From the NCBI RefSeq assembly GCF_000422885.1, contig NZ_AUGX01000001.1, positions 249,238 through 313,237 on the forward strand: a DNA stretch of 64,000 nt, in the 5' to 3' direction. Positions 43,650 through 52,137 of the stretch are shown one piece after another; positions within the stretch are counted from its first letter, which is position 1, and every line of letters starts with the position of its first letter. The notes under the pieces were generated by a model that did no database searches, was not told the DNA's origin, and saw only the letters and a program-made list of their open reading frames with translations. Origin of the DNA: Ottowia thiooxydans DSM 14619. GTDB lineage: Bacteria; Pseudomonadota; Gammaproteobacteria; Burkholderiales; Burkholderiaceae_C. Position numbers and translations under genes: made by a program.

Positions 43650-44399
43650 TTACGTGCGCGCTTTCTTCACCAGCACCGGATCACTGCGGTACCTGTCGGG
43701 GAATAGGCGTTTAAGGCCCTCTACCTTGGGCAGATCGTTAATCGCGATGTACGGGTTACGCGGGTTCTCGGTCATGTAATCCTGGTGAGACATTTCGGCT
43801 GGGAAGAAACTGGGCTTGTCTTCCAGGCGCGTCACAATGGCCTTGGGGTACACACGAGCAGCGTTCAATTGCGCCACGTAGGCTTGGGCCACCTTGAGCT
43901 GTGCAGGATTGCTCGCGAAGATGGCCGAGCGGTACTGCGTACCGGTGTCTGGCCCTTGGCGGTTAAGTTGAGTAGGGTCGTGCGCCACGGAGAAAAATAT
44001 CTGCAGGAGCGTGCCGTAGCTCACCTGTGCCGGATCGAAGGTGACTTCTACCGATTCCGCATGATTGGTGGTTCCCCGGCTGACCAGTTCATAAGCGGCC
44101 GTGGACGCGGTGCCGCCGCTGTAGCCCGAAACCGCACGTTGCACCCCTTTGACGTGCTGAAACACACCTTGCACGCCCCAGAAGCACCCGCCCGCAAATA
44201 TCGCGCGCTGCGGAGCTGGAGCCCCCGCGGGGAGATCCTGCGCTGGGGCAGGGATACGAACCGCTTCCTCTGCGGAGTGAGCCCGTTTAATCAGAAGCAG
44301 CCCGGCACCCAACAATACCGAGCTCCCCGCTAGAGTTTGGAGCAGGCTACGCCGGCTGGGCAGAGATAGCAATGGAGCAGAGGTTTTCATATCAATCAT
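43650..44399 (-). CDS. msrA: Exported peptide methionine sulfoxide reductase MsrA
   Basis: This 249-residue protein has a twin-arginine-like leader (SRRSLLQTLAG) ending near RAHSA, then a full MsrA domain with FAGGCFWGVQGVF, catalytic C72, and GGTASTAAYELVSRGTTNH. No other cysteine is present in the mature protein, so it is a one-cysteine MsrA needing an outside reductant. It reduces the S-form of methionine sulfoxide in exported proteins. The start overlaps the dipZ stop by four bases (ATGA); ATG at 44390 is an alternative. It ends the operon msrB-dipZ-msrA. Confidence 0.95.
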   Translation of the reverse strand: MIDMKTSAPLLSLPSRRSLLQTLAGSSVLLGAGLLLIKRAHSAEEAVRIPAPAQDLPAGAPAPQRAIFAGGCFWGVQGVFQHVKGVQRAVSGYSGGTASTAAYELVSRGTTNHAESVEVTFDPAQVSYGTLLQIFFSVAHDPTQLNRQGPDTGTQYRSAIFASNPAQLKVAQAYVAQLNAARVYPKAIVTRLEDKPSFFPAEMSHQDYMTENPRNPYIAINDLPKVEGLKRLFPDRYRSDPVLVKKART

Positions 44400-46252
44400 C
44401 CAAAGGTGAAGGCGTAAGCAGAGACGCCAGGGTCCAGGAACTCAATCGTGAAGGTGCGTTGTGTGACGTCGCCTGGTTGGCGCACCAACTGGTATAGCCG
44501 CTGGGCTGTGACGGTTCCACTGCCATCTGGAGCTACATCCATACCGTGCGCGTCTCCCGGAGGTTTGCCATCAATGCTCACCTTGAATCGCACGGGCTTT
44601 CCGTCTGCACCCGGGCTTAGCACCAGATGTAGATCGCGAGCCTGAAAACGGTAGACGATGCGGCCGGACGCTTCCGAAAGCGTGGCGCTTTCCGGGCCAA
44701 TCACCCATCTGCCGGCCAATCCCCAGGCGTTCAGGCCAGGGCGGGCGGGCCCTGTATAGGTCGCCGCCTTGTCATGCACGGCCTTGGGGGTCGATCCGAA
44801 GTTCTCTGCCCGTTCGTAGCCAAGATAGGTTTCATGCGAGCGGACTTCATCCATATTGGCGGCTAACTGCACGCCCTTGGCTTCTACCTCAGTCAGGCCC
44901 ATGGCCATCTGCGAGGCACCGGCTTCTTTGAGAAGCTGCTGAATGACACGCTCTGATTCAGCATACTTGCCTTCGCCGAAGTGGTGATAGCGAATGCGGC
45001 CAGTAGCATCAATGAAATAGTGGGCTGGCCAGTATTGGTTTTTGTAGGCGCGCCAGATCGCGTATTTATTGTCTACTGCTACTGGGTAAGAAATGCCCAG
45101 GTCTTTGATGGCCTTGGTCACATTGCCGATGTCTCGCTCAAAGGCGAATTCCGGCGCGTGCACCCCTATGACCACCAGACCTTGGTCGCGATATTTCTCA
45201 GCCCAGGCTTTGACATAGGGCAGCGTGCGCAGGCAGTTGATGCAGGAGTAGGTCCAGAAATCAATCAACACCACCTTGCCACGAAGGTCCTGGGAGCTCA
45301 AAGGCGGGGAGTTGAGCCATTGCGTGGCGCCATCCAATGAGGGCGCAATGCCTTCATCAGGAAGGGCCGAAGTTCCACCGGCCGGACCGGACATGCGCAT
45401 CGCGCCACCCGCCGCCATCATGGCTGCACCTTCTGCAGGCGCCATGGCCGGCCCCTGCATCATCATGGCGGACGATCCTTGCATCATCATGGCTGGATTG
45501 CCGCTCATGGCCATGGCCTGACCATCTTGCGGCTTTTTCAGTCGGTCAACCAGCTTTTGTTCCAGATCCCCAGTGGATGCGGTAGATAGCTGAGCGAGTA
45601 TTCCCGTGTCCAGGCCAAGCGTGATGGCGATGACGCCGGCGAGCATAGCCACCCCCAGGCCGCGCCGTATCCATTCCCCTGCGCCCAGTGAACGCTTGAG
45701 CGCAGCAAAAACTTTGCCCCCCAGAAGCAGCGCCCCTGCCATGGAGGTGGCGGCGCCCAGGGCATAAGCCAGCAACAGCAGCGACGATGTAGCGTTGGCA
45801 CCTTGAAGAGCCGCGCCGGTCAGGATCAATCCGAGAATGGGGCCGGCACAGGGCGCCCAAAGTAGCCCCGTAGCCACACCGAGCAGGGCCGAAGACCCAA
45901 TCCGGGGCGTTCCGTCTGCATGAGCGTTCTGCGATAAGCGATTTCCCATGGCCACCAAGGGCCTGGTCAGCCGTTCGGAGAGCCCGGGCCATATCAGCGT
46001 TAGCGCCAGAACCGCCACCAGTGCCATTGCCAGCCAGCGACCATATTGGTTGGCAGCAACTACCCATCCCCCGCCAACTGCAGCCAGGGAGGCAATCACC
46101 GCGAAGGTCAATGCCATGCCCACAAGCATGGGCAAGCCGCTTGTCCTGAAAGGCTGGTCAGCCCGGGAAAACACGAAAGGAAGCACTGGGAGGATGCACG
46201 GGCTGATGATGGTCAGCACACCTCCGAGATAAGCTAGAACAATCAGCAACAT
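44396..46252 (-). CDS. dipZ: DipZ-type thiol-disulfide transporter with periplasmic thioredoxin domain and Met-rich linker
   Basis: This 618-residue protein has a CcdA-type membrane domain with the two redox cysteines C19 (ISPCILP) and C135 (WAPCAGP). A methionine-rich linker at 247-287 has 13 Met in 41 residues, including two AMMMQG repeats. A thioredoxin domain with C337-I-N-C340 and a C-terminal beta-sandwich domain follow. It would carry electrons from cytoplasmic thioredoxin to the periplasm. Lying between msrB and msrA, it is the probable electron source for both. The Met-rich linker is unusual and may bind copper or act as an oxidant sink. Confidence 0.92.
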   Translation of the reverse strand: MLLIVLAYLGGVLTIISPCILPVLPFVFSRADQPFRTSGLPMLVGMALTFAVIASLAAVGGGWVVAANQYGRWLAMALVAVLALTLIWPGLSERLTRPLVAMGNRLSQNAHADGTPRIGSSALLGVATGLLWAPCAGPILGLILTGAALQGANATSSLLLLAYALGAATSMAGALLLGGKVFAALKRSLGAGEWIRRGLGVAMLAGVIAITLGLDTGILAQLSTASTGDLEQKLVDRLKKPQDGQAMAMSGNPAMMMQGSSAMMMQGPAMAPAEGAAMMAAGGAMRMSGPAGGTSALPDEGIAPSLDGATQWLNSPPLSSQDLRGKVVLIDFWTYSCINCLRTLPYVKAWAEKYRDQGLVVIGVHAPEFAFERDIGNVTKAIKDLGISYPVAVDNKYAIWRAYKNQYWPAHYFIDATGRIRYHHFGEGKYAESERVIQQLLKEAGASQMAMGLTEVEAKGVQLAANMDEVRSHETYLGYERAENFGSTPKAVHDKAATYTGPARPGLNAWGLAGRWVIGPESATLSEASGRIVYRFQARDLHLVLSPGADGKPVRFKVSIDGKPPGDAHGMDVAPDGSGTVTAQRLYQLVRQPGDVTQRTFTIEFLDPGVSAYAFTFG

Positions 46253-46276
46253 GGTTTAGCTTCTTTAGAGAGCAGC

Positions 46277-46774
46277 TTAGGCAGGCTTGGGTGTAAACGT
46301 GAGCGAAAGGCCATTCATGCAGTAGCGCAGGCCTGTGGGCGGTGGTCCGTCGTCGAAGACATGCCCCAGATGTCCGCCGCAGCGCCTGCAGTGTGCTTCT
46401 ACGCGCACCATGCCAAGGGTTCGGTCACTTCGGGTCTTCACAGCGTTATCCAGCGGCTTCCAGAAGCTGGGCCAGCCGGTGTTGCTTTCAAACTTGGTGG
46501 TGGACGAAAACAGGGGCAGGGCACAACCTGCGCAAGCGAAAGTACCTGTGCGCTTCTCGCTGTTCAGCGGGCTGGTTCCCGGCCGCTCCGTGCCTTCTTT
46601 GCGCAGAACAGCGTATTGCTGTGGGCTAAGCCTTGCTCGCCACTGGGCATCGGTGTAGGTCACCTCAAAGGCCTCAGCAGCTGCCGCAGCCGTGGCGCGG
46701 CGGTGGAAAAGGCCTGTTGCCAGCGCGGCGGTGGAGGCGGCAGTGCCCAGGAGCAGGTTGCGTCGGGTGGTCAT
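46277..46774 (-). CDS. msrB: Exported peptide methionine sulfoxide reductase MsrB
   Basis: This 165-residue protein has a twin-arginine-like leader (TTRRNLLLGTAAST) and an MsrB domain with two zinc CxxC pairs (C81/C84 and C129/C132), the GWPSFW motif and catalytic C152 in RYCMN. It reduces the R-form of methionine sulfoxide, complementing MsrA. As with MsrA, no obvious second redox cysteine is seen beyond the zinc ligands. It is the first gene of the leftward operon, 24 bases before dipZ, and is divergent from the two-component system starting at 46940. Confidence 0.95.
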   Translation of the reverse strand: MTTRRNLLLGTAASTAALATGLFHRRATAAAAAEAFEVTYTDAQWRARLSPQQYAVLRKEGTERPGTSPLNSEKRTGTFACAGCALPLFSSTTKFESNTGWPSFWKPLDNAVKTRSDRTLGMVRVEAHCRRCGGHLGHVFDDGPPPTGLRYCMNGLSLTFTPKPA

Positions 46775-46939
46775 GGCATCGGCTTTCTGGAAGGAATGCA
46801 GGTCAGCTTACAGGCCCAGGCTCCCGAAGTCCTCACGTAAAGTTAAAAAATTCGTGATAACTAAGAACCACAAGATTGCGCACAATGCGAAACAGCGCGC
46901 ATCCCTGCATTGCCAATTTTCCTGGAAAACCTGCCACCC

Positions 46940-47656
46940 ATGACCACTGCCCGCCGCGTCCTGCTGGTTGAGGACGATGCCCACATCGCCGATCTTCTTC
47001 TGCTCCATCTGCGCGATGAGGGGCTGGAAGTGGTTCACTGTGCCCGTGGCGACGATGGCCTGGCGCAGCTGGAGCGTGGCGGCTGGGATGCTCTGGTGCT
47101 AGACATCATGCTGCCTGGCGTGGATGGCCTGGAAATCTGCCGAAGAGCCCGCGCCATGACCCGTTACACCCCAATCATCATTATTAGCGCCCGTTCCAGC
47201 GAAGTGCACCGTATTCTGGGTCTGGAAATTGGTGCGGATGACTACCTCACCAAACCCTTCTCCGTGCTGGAGCTGGTGGCGCGGGTGAAAGCGCTGCTGC
47301 GCAGGGTGGATGCGCTGGCACAAAATGCGCGGCTGGAGTCCGGCAAGCTATCGATACAAGGCTTGGTGATGGATCCCGTTACCCGAGAGGCGCGGCTGGA
47401 TGGGCATCGGCTAGACCTCACACCGCGTGAATTCGATCTTCTGTATTTCTTCGCGCGCCAGCCTGGGAAGGTGTTTTCCCGCATGGATTTGCTCAATGCG
47501 GTATGGGGCTACCAGCATGAAGGCTACGAGCACACCGTGAACACCCACATTAATCGACTCCGTGCCAAAGTGGAGCCTGATCCCACACAGCCTGCGCGCA
47601 TCCTGACGGTCTGGGGGCGTGGCTACAAATTTTCTGAAGGCGGCGAGGGCGAATGA
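46940..47656 (+). CDS. OmpR-family response regulator
   Basis: This 238-residue regulator has a receiver domain with phospho-acceptor D55 (LVLDIMLPGVDG) and KPFSVLELVAR, and an OmpR-type winged-helix domain LTPREFDLLYFFARQPGKVF with the end WGRGYKF. A TTG further upstream also opens the frame, but MTTARRVLLVEDDAH is the standard start. It is divergent from the msrB-dipZ-msrA operon across 165 bases and overlaps the kinase gene by four. Control of the msr operon is likely, as with YedWV and msrPQ in E. coli. Confidence 0.94.
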   Translation: MTTARRVLLVEDDAHIADLLLLHLRDEGLEVVHCARGDDGLAQLERGGWDALVLDIMLPGVDGLEICRRARAMTRYTPIIIISARSSEVHRILGLEIGADDYLTKPFSVLELVARVKALLRRVDALAQNARLESGKLSIQGLVMDPVTREARLDGHRLDLTPREFDLLYFFARQPGKVFSRMDLLNAVWGYQHEGYEHTVNTHINRLRAKVEPDPTQPARILTVWGRGYKFSEGGEGE

Positions 47657-49137
47657 AGCTCCAACTCACGCTGACCCAGCGCTTGGCGATCGTGTTCGCC
47701 GTATTGCTCCTGCTATGCAGCGGCACATCGGCATGGCTGCAGGTCCGCTCCAACCGCATGCATGAGTTGGAGGTGGTTCAAGCCCTTTCCCGGGATGTGG
47801 CTGAAAGCATCGCCAGAGACGCCCAGCTTACGGATGCGAACGGACTCATGCCCGGGGCAGTGCGCAACCTCTTCAACCAACTGATGATGGTGAACCCCAG
47901 CGTGGAGGTCTACCTGTTGGAGCCAGATGGCCGTATTGCCGGCCATGCGGCACCTGAAGGGCGCCTGCGCCGTGACCGGGTAGATCTGGAGCCGGTGCGC
48001 CGTTTTCTGGATGGGCAAATGCTACCCATTCTGGGAGATGACCCACGCAGCCGGGATGGGCGAAAAGTGTTTAGCGCCGCGCCTTTGAGTGTGGAGGGCA
48101 GGCAGGTCGGGTTCATCTATGTGGTGCTGCTGGGAGAAGCGCACGATTTGCTCGCCGCCCAAGGCTCCGCCAACGCGGTTCTGAAAACGGCGCTGCTATC
48201 CATCGGTATGGTGGCGCTGCTGTGCCTGGCGGCCGGCTTGGTGGCGTTTGCGTTGATCACACGGCCCTTGCGCAGGTTGACTGAAACGGTGCGCGGGTTT
48301 GATATTGACGGGCCTCCCCCCGTTCTGCCCGCACAGTCGCCCGAGGCAAACGAAAACGGCCGAGACGAGATCGCGGTGTTGGACGCTACTTACCGGCAAA
48401 TGGTCAAGCGTATTGGCGAGCAATGGAAGGCGCTGACGCGCCAGGACCAGGAGCGCAGAGAGCTGATCGCCAACGTGTCGCATGACTTGCGCACTCCCCT
48501 GTCTTCGCTTCACGGATACCTGGAAACCTTGCTGCTGAAAGACGCCACGCTGGAGCCGGCAGAGCGGCGCCGCTACCTTGGCATTGCGCTGGAGCAAAGC
48601 CGCAATGTGGGCGCACTGTCTCGAAGCCTGTTCGAGTTGGCGCGGCTGGAGTATGGCTTTGTTCAGCCTGAGCCTGAAGCCTTCTCCCTAGTGGATCTGG
48701 TGCAGGATGTGTTTCAAAAGTTTGAGCTGCGTGCCGAGGCACGAGGTGTGGCGTTAGAGGCCAGTTTTCCGCCGCAGGTACCTTCCGCTAACGCAGATCT
48801 TGGCATGATGGAGCGAGTCCTGAGTAACTTGCTGGATAACGCTTTGCGCTATACCCCGGAAGGCGGAAAGATTCGAGTGGGCATTGCCGGGAAGGGGGAC
48901 ATGCTCGAAGTCACTGTAAGCGACTCTGGCCCCGGTATTCCAGAGGAGCTCCGTGAGGGGCTTTTCCGCAAGCCTTTCACGGTGGGTGGGGCACGCCGCG
49001 ATGGTGGCCTGGGTCTCAGAATCGTGCACCGAATGCTGGAACTTCATGGAAGCACGATCGCCCTGGTTGATGTGGCGGAATCGGGGGCCAGCTTCAGGTT
49101 TTCCTTGCCGCGCGCTACTGAGCACTCTACGAGATAG
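47653..49137 (+). CDS. Sensor histidine kinase
   Basis: This 494-residue kinase has a first membrane helix (LAIVFAVLLLLCSGTSAWLQ), a periplasmic sensor region of about 140 residues, a second helix near 178-200 and a HAMP region. The dimerisation domain has phospho-acceptor H277 (NVSHDLRTPLSSLHGYLETL), and the catalytic domain has N box LLDNALRYTPEGG, G1 DSGPGIP and G2 GGLGLRIVH. It partners the OmpR-type regulator just upstream. Position beside exported Msr genes suggests it senses periplasmic oxidant or metal stress. Confidence 0.94.
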   Translation: MKLQLTLTQRLAIVFAVLLLLCSGTSAWLQVRSNRMHELEVVQALSRDVAESIARDAQLTDANGLMPGAVRNLFNQLMMVNPSVEVYLLEPDGRIAGHAAPEGRLRRDRVDLEPVRRFLDGQMLPILGDDPRSRDGRKVFSAAPLSVEGRQVGFIYVVLLGEAHDLLAAQGSANAVLKTALLSIGMVALLCLAAGLVAFALITRPLRRLTETVRGFDIDGPPPVLPAQSPEANENGRDEIAVLDATYRQMVKRIGEQWKALTRQDQERRELIANVSHDLRTPLSSLHGYLETLLLKDATLEPAERRRYLGIALEQSRNVGALSRSLFELARLEYGFVQPEPEAFSLVDLVQDVFQKFELRAEARGVALEASFPPQVPSANADLGMMERVLSNLLDNALRYTPEGGKIRVGIAGKGDMLEVTVSDSGPGIPEELREGLFRKPFTVGGARRDGGLGLRIVHRMLELHGSTIALVDVAESGASFRFSLPRATEHSTR

Positions 49138-49194
49138 CAGTCAGGGCTTACGCAGTTGGGCCGAGCAAGCTTGCGGGGATCGGAATGCTTCGCT

Positions 49195-49250
49195 CTAGGG
49201 CGTGTTCACACTAAATTCACCCCCGCGTGAGGTTCTGGCGAGCCGCAATC
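49195..49250 (-). repeat. 56-bp inverted repeat, right copy
   Basis: These bases are identical to the reverse complement of 35228-35283. This copy lacks the second arm of the foldback element found at the left copy, so it is a half element. It lies between the kinase gene (stop 49137) and the leftward nuclease gene (stop 49276). Confidence 0.9.
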
Positions 49251-49275
49251 CGAATGTACTTGCTCTAAAGATTCC

Positions 49276-50205
49276 CTAGATGTCTCGTGTGCCCCTGCAC
49301 CCCGCAGAAAATTCCGAGCATCCCCAAAAGGCTTTTCCTGCTGCGGAGCCTTGCTTTGCGACACGCCGTACCATCGGTTTACTGCAACGGGGGCAGGGCG
49401 GCTCGGCAGGCAGCTCCGTCTTTGCTGCCGAAATGGCCACTTCTGTTGCTTGGGGCGTCAGGCCTGGTGATTTCACGGTCTGCGAACCCGGCGCTTCGGA
49501 AGGTGATGCGGGAGAGAACGTATTGCGATCGCCTTTACCACGTGCTTCGCGCAGCAAGCCCATGAGTGCGGGGCCGTCGATCAACCGGATGTTGCGGCCG
49601 TGCGCAAACGCTAAGGCCTCCTTCGTGAAGCGTCCAGAAGTCACAACGAAGCCACCTGCGGCCCCATGGGCAGCCATGACGCCATACAGCTCCCGCACAG
49701 TAGTCACGCCCACCTTGAAAGCTATCCATTGCTTGCATTGAACGAAGGACTTTTCCCCTGCCTTGGTGAGCACCAGGTCCACGCCACCATCTGCGCCACC
49801 TCCGCCCAGCTCCTTGACTGAGTAGCCGCGGCGTCGAAACCCTTCACCCACCAGAATTTCAAATTCCTGCCACGACATACCATGTAGTGCATCAGCACTG
49901 CTGCTCGTAGACGTTGATTCAAACAGCGCTCGCCGCCGATGGCGGCGCAGAGCTGAGACCAGGGCGCCAATAAGGCAGATAACCGGGAGCAGGTATTGCC
50001 CGAAGGTGGCGAGTGTTTGCAACAGGCCGTTTGCCGCGAATTGCACGATTTGTGGTGCAGACGTTGCGGTAGGAAGGGGGCGAGAGGCCACAGAGTGCAG
50101 CACCCAATAGCTGGAGACCGCCAACGCCACGCCCATCCACCACGGCAGCATGGCGACCAAGTCCATGAGATCTTCAGCGGGGCTGGATTTACGGCGCTTC
50201 GACAT
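49276..50205 (-). CDS. Membrane-anchored Mrr-type restriction-endonuclease-like protein with zinc finger
   Basis: This 309-residue protein has two N-terminal membrane helices (about 19-40 and 60-86). An Mrr-catalytic domain follows, with MSWQEFEILVGEGFRRRGY, D143 in ADGGVDLVL and Q156-C-K158, the PD-(D/E)xK-type core. The C-terminal topoisomerase-type zinc finger uses C271, C274, C296 and C303. The fold binds or cuts DNA, but in this membrane-linked layout the role is unknown. No methyltransferase gene is adjacent, so it is not a simple restriction system. Confidence 0.9.
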   Translation of the reverse strand: MSKRRKSSPAEDLMDLVAMLPWWMGVALAVSSYWVLHSVASRPLPTATSAPQIVQFAANGLLQTLATFGQYLLPVICLIGALVSALRRHRRRALFESTSTSSSADALHGMSWQEFEILVGEGFRRRGYSVKELGGGGADGGVDLVLTKAGEKSFVQCKQWIAFKVGVTTVRELYGVMAAHGAAGGFVVTSGRFTKEALAFAHGRNIRLIDGPALMGLLREARGKGDRNTFSPASPSEAPGSQTVKSPGLTPQATEVAISAAKTELPAEPPCPRCSKPMVRRVAKQGSAAGKAFWGCSEFSAGCRGTRDI

Positions 50206-50474
50206 TGTTGTCCCCCTCCCTTAACTAATAGCGATTGGTTAACATTTTGCAATAAAGCTTAAGGGGCATAGCAAGCGAGAAGGCCGCGCAGACTCTTAGC
50301 CATTCCACTGCACGAACGGGTGTGTTGGAGCTGGAGTTGCTACCTGGATCAGCGCTTCAAGACCGCCATGCAAGACAGCGTCATACCCGAGCTATAGTGT
50401 TTTTAACGCGCTCGCCAAAGGCGACGAGCGGGACACCATCAGGACTAAGTAGTTCTATTTTTCTGCAACGTAAT

Positions 50475-51542
50475 ATGTATCTTTCGCGACGCAATCTTCT
50501 TCTTTCCGGCGTTTCCGGGTTCGCGCTGTCCGCATGCGCTACCAACTTGAGTAGCTACAGCAGTACGCCGGTTTCGGAGTTGGCCGCGAGTGCCGGAGTT
50601 TGTTATTCGACCTATGTTGTGCTGCGCGCAGGTAAGCCGCAATCACCCGTGGTGGTCAATGGCTGCGGGCCGTCCAACAATTTAGGCCCAGATGGGATCT
50701 TGCAGGCGGCCTCCCTGACCAAACCGGTCATCGCTTTCGTCACACTCGAATTGGCGCGCGCTGGCAAGATAGATTTGCGCTCGCCAGTGTCCGCATACTT
50801 GCCCAACGGCTATTTGCATCGTCAGAAGCCATTCGCCGGACCAGATGACAACCGCACCGACCGGGTGGCACCAGCGGTGCTGGCCCGCATTCCGGTGGCA
50901 ACGCTGCTCAACCATAGCTCCGGTTTTCCGAATTGGACGAGTAGCGCTCTAACACCAGCTTTCGAGCCGGGGCACCGCTGGCAATACTCGGGAGAAGGCT
51001 ATCTCATCCTGCAAGCCTTGATAGCCGCCGTAACCGGTGAAAGCACAGAAACAACAGTCTCCAGGCTCGTATTCGAGCCATTGGGAATGCGTGATTCCCG
51101 AATGCGCCTGACCGATGACATTCGAGGGCGGGTCGTCAGCGGAGTCGGCCCGTTTGGTCACCGCACGCATTTTGAGTTCACGGAGCCGAACGCCGCCGCG
51201 TCTATGTACACGACTGCAAGTGACTACGCGAAGTTTCTTGGGGCCCTGGCATTTCGCCGCGATCTGTTGTCATTGACGGTTGCAGATCCTGTGCCGGTCG
51301 ACCGCGAGCTTGGATTGTCGTGGGGACACGGATGGGGCATAGAAACCGCAGAGGCAGTCCCCTATCTCTGGCAATGGGGCAACAACCCAGGGTATCGCGC
51401 ATTTGCCATGCTGTCCGTGAATTCGGGAGATGGGTTCGTTCTCATGACCAACAGTGAGAACGGACTGCGGCTAGCGGCTTCGCTGGCGCAATCCACAGTT
51501 CCGGCGAAGCATGGCGTCTTTCGATTTCATATGCTCGGCTGA
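50475..51542 (+). CDS. Serine beta-lactamase-fold hydrolase, exported lipoprotein
   Basis: This 355-residue protein has a twin-arginine-style lipoprotein leader (RRNLLLSGVSGFALSAC, lipobox Cys21), the beta-lactamase class C-like motif S80-L-T-K83, a YSG in the YxN position (RWQYSGEGYLIL) and a WGHGWG near the third motif. It belongs to the broad esterase/penicillin-binding family COG1680. The substrate is unknown; the missing canonical YxN argues against a true AmpC lactamase. The open frame extends to 50322, but MYLSRRN is the clear start. The 269 bases before it carry no gene. Confidence 0.88.
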   Translation: MYLSRRNLLLSGVSGFALSACATNLSSYSSTPVSELAASAGVCYSTYVVLRAGKPQSPVVVNGCGPSNNLGPDGILQAASLTKPVIAFVTLELARAGKIDLRSPVSAYLPNGYLHRQKPFAGPDDNRTDRVAPAVLARIPVATLLNHSSGFPNWTSSALTPAFEPGHRWQYSGEGYLILQALIAAVTGESTETTVSRLVFEPLGMRDSRMRLTDDIRGRVVSGVGPFGHRTHFEFTEPNAAASMYTTASDYAKFLGALAFRRDLLSLTVADPVPVDRELGLSWGHGWGIETAEAVPYLWQWGNNPGYRAFAMLSVNSGDGFVLMTNSENGLRLAASLAQSTVPAKHGVFRFHMLG

Positions 51543-51602
51543 TCCTTTGCGGCGCAGCCCTGTAACCCGCTGAGGCTGGCGCCGGCTGGACGGGTTCGCT
51601 AC

Positions 51603-52004
51603 CTATCGAGAGGCATTGCGATTGGTGGCTCGGTGAGCCAGAGCAATGATCACTGGCAAGAGCAACTCAGGTACAAGGTAACCCAGCCATACGGCGGTTG
51701 GCTGGGGAAGCCCGACCTGGCTGATGGACACCAGCCTTCCAACGCCAGCAAGGAAGACTCCCAGTGCAAGGAGGTACACCAGCGTTCCCTGCTGCCTGAT
51801 GGTGATGGCGGCCCAGAGGTTGATGAACCCGGTAGAAAGGTACACGCCGGCCATGAAGCGGTGTACGTTGTCGAGCCTTGGCGAGACCTCCGGCTCTCCC
51901 AGGTACATCTGAAGCGTACCGCCGAGTATGGCGATGGCCGCGACGAGGAACAAACTGATTTGCACGACGCGCTGACTCGCCGGCATGGGTGGCGTGGATG
52001 TCAC
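51603..52004 (-). CDS. DUF4345-type small membrane protein
   Basis: This protein of about 133 residues has four hydrophobic helices (QISLFLVAAIAILGGTLQMY, then FINLWAAITI, LALGVFLAGVGRLV and LVPELLLPVIIALAH). The pattern matches DUF4345 membrane proteins of unknown function. GTG at 52004 has AGGAG seven bases upstream and is preferred. The longer open frame to 52079 runs through a strong hairpin. Confidence 0.8.
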   Translation of the reverse strand: MTSTPPMPASQRVVQISLFLVAAIAILGGTLQMYLGEPEVSPRLDNVHRFMAGVYLSTGFINLWAAITIRQQGTLVYLLALGVFLAGVGRLVSISQVGLPQPTAVWLGYLVPELLLPVIIALAHRATNRNASR

Positions 52005-52033
52005 GATGCGTTCTCCTCTTGAGGCTGTATAGG

Positions 52034-52081
52034 GCGTGTCACTCACTAGTCCCCCGGTTTTAGGGGGGATTGATGACACGC
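52034..52081 (-). terminator. Nested hairpin between DUF1993 and DUF4345 genes
   Basis: Outer arms GCGTGTCA/TGACACGC (52034-52041 and 52074-52081) enclose inner arms TCCCCC/GGGGGA (52050-52055 and 52064-52069). It lies 57 bases downstream of the DUF1993 stop and just upstream of the DUF4345 start, so it could be a terminator or a leader structure. Confidence 0.6.
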
Positions 52082-52137
52082 ACTAATGTAATGTCTCGGA
52101 AGAACTTCGCGCTAGCTCGCGCGCCGAAACTCGTGAA

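Noticed and set aside
35228-49250. Interpretation of the segment as a classical composite transposon.
   Set aside because: No transposase gene and no obvious target-site duplication are visible at either repeat, so only an inverted-repeat-bounded segment is claimed.
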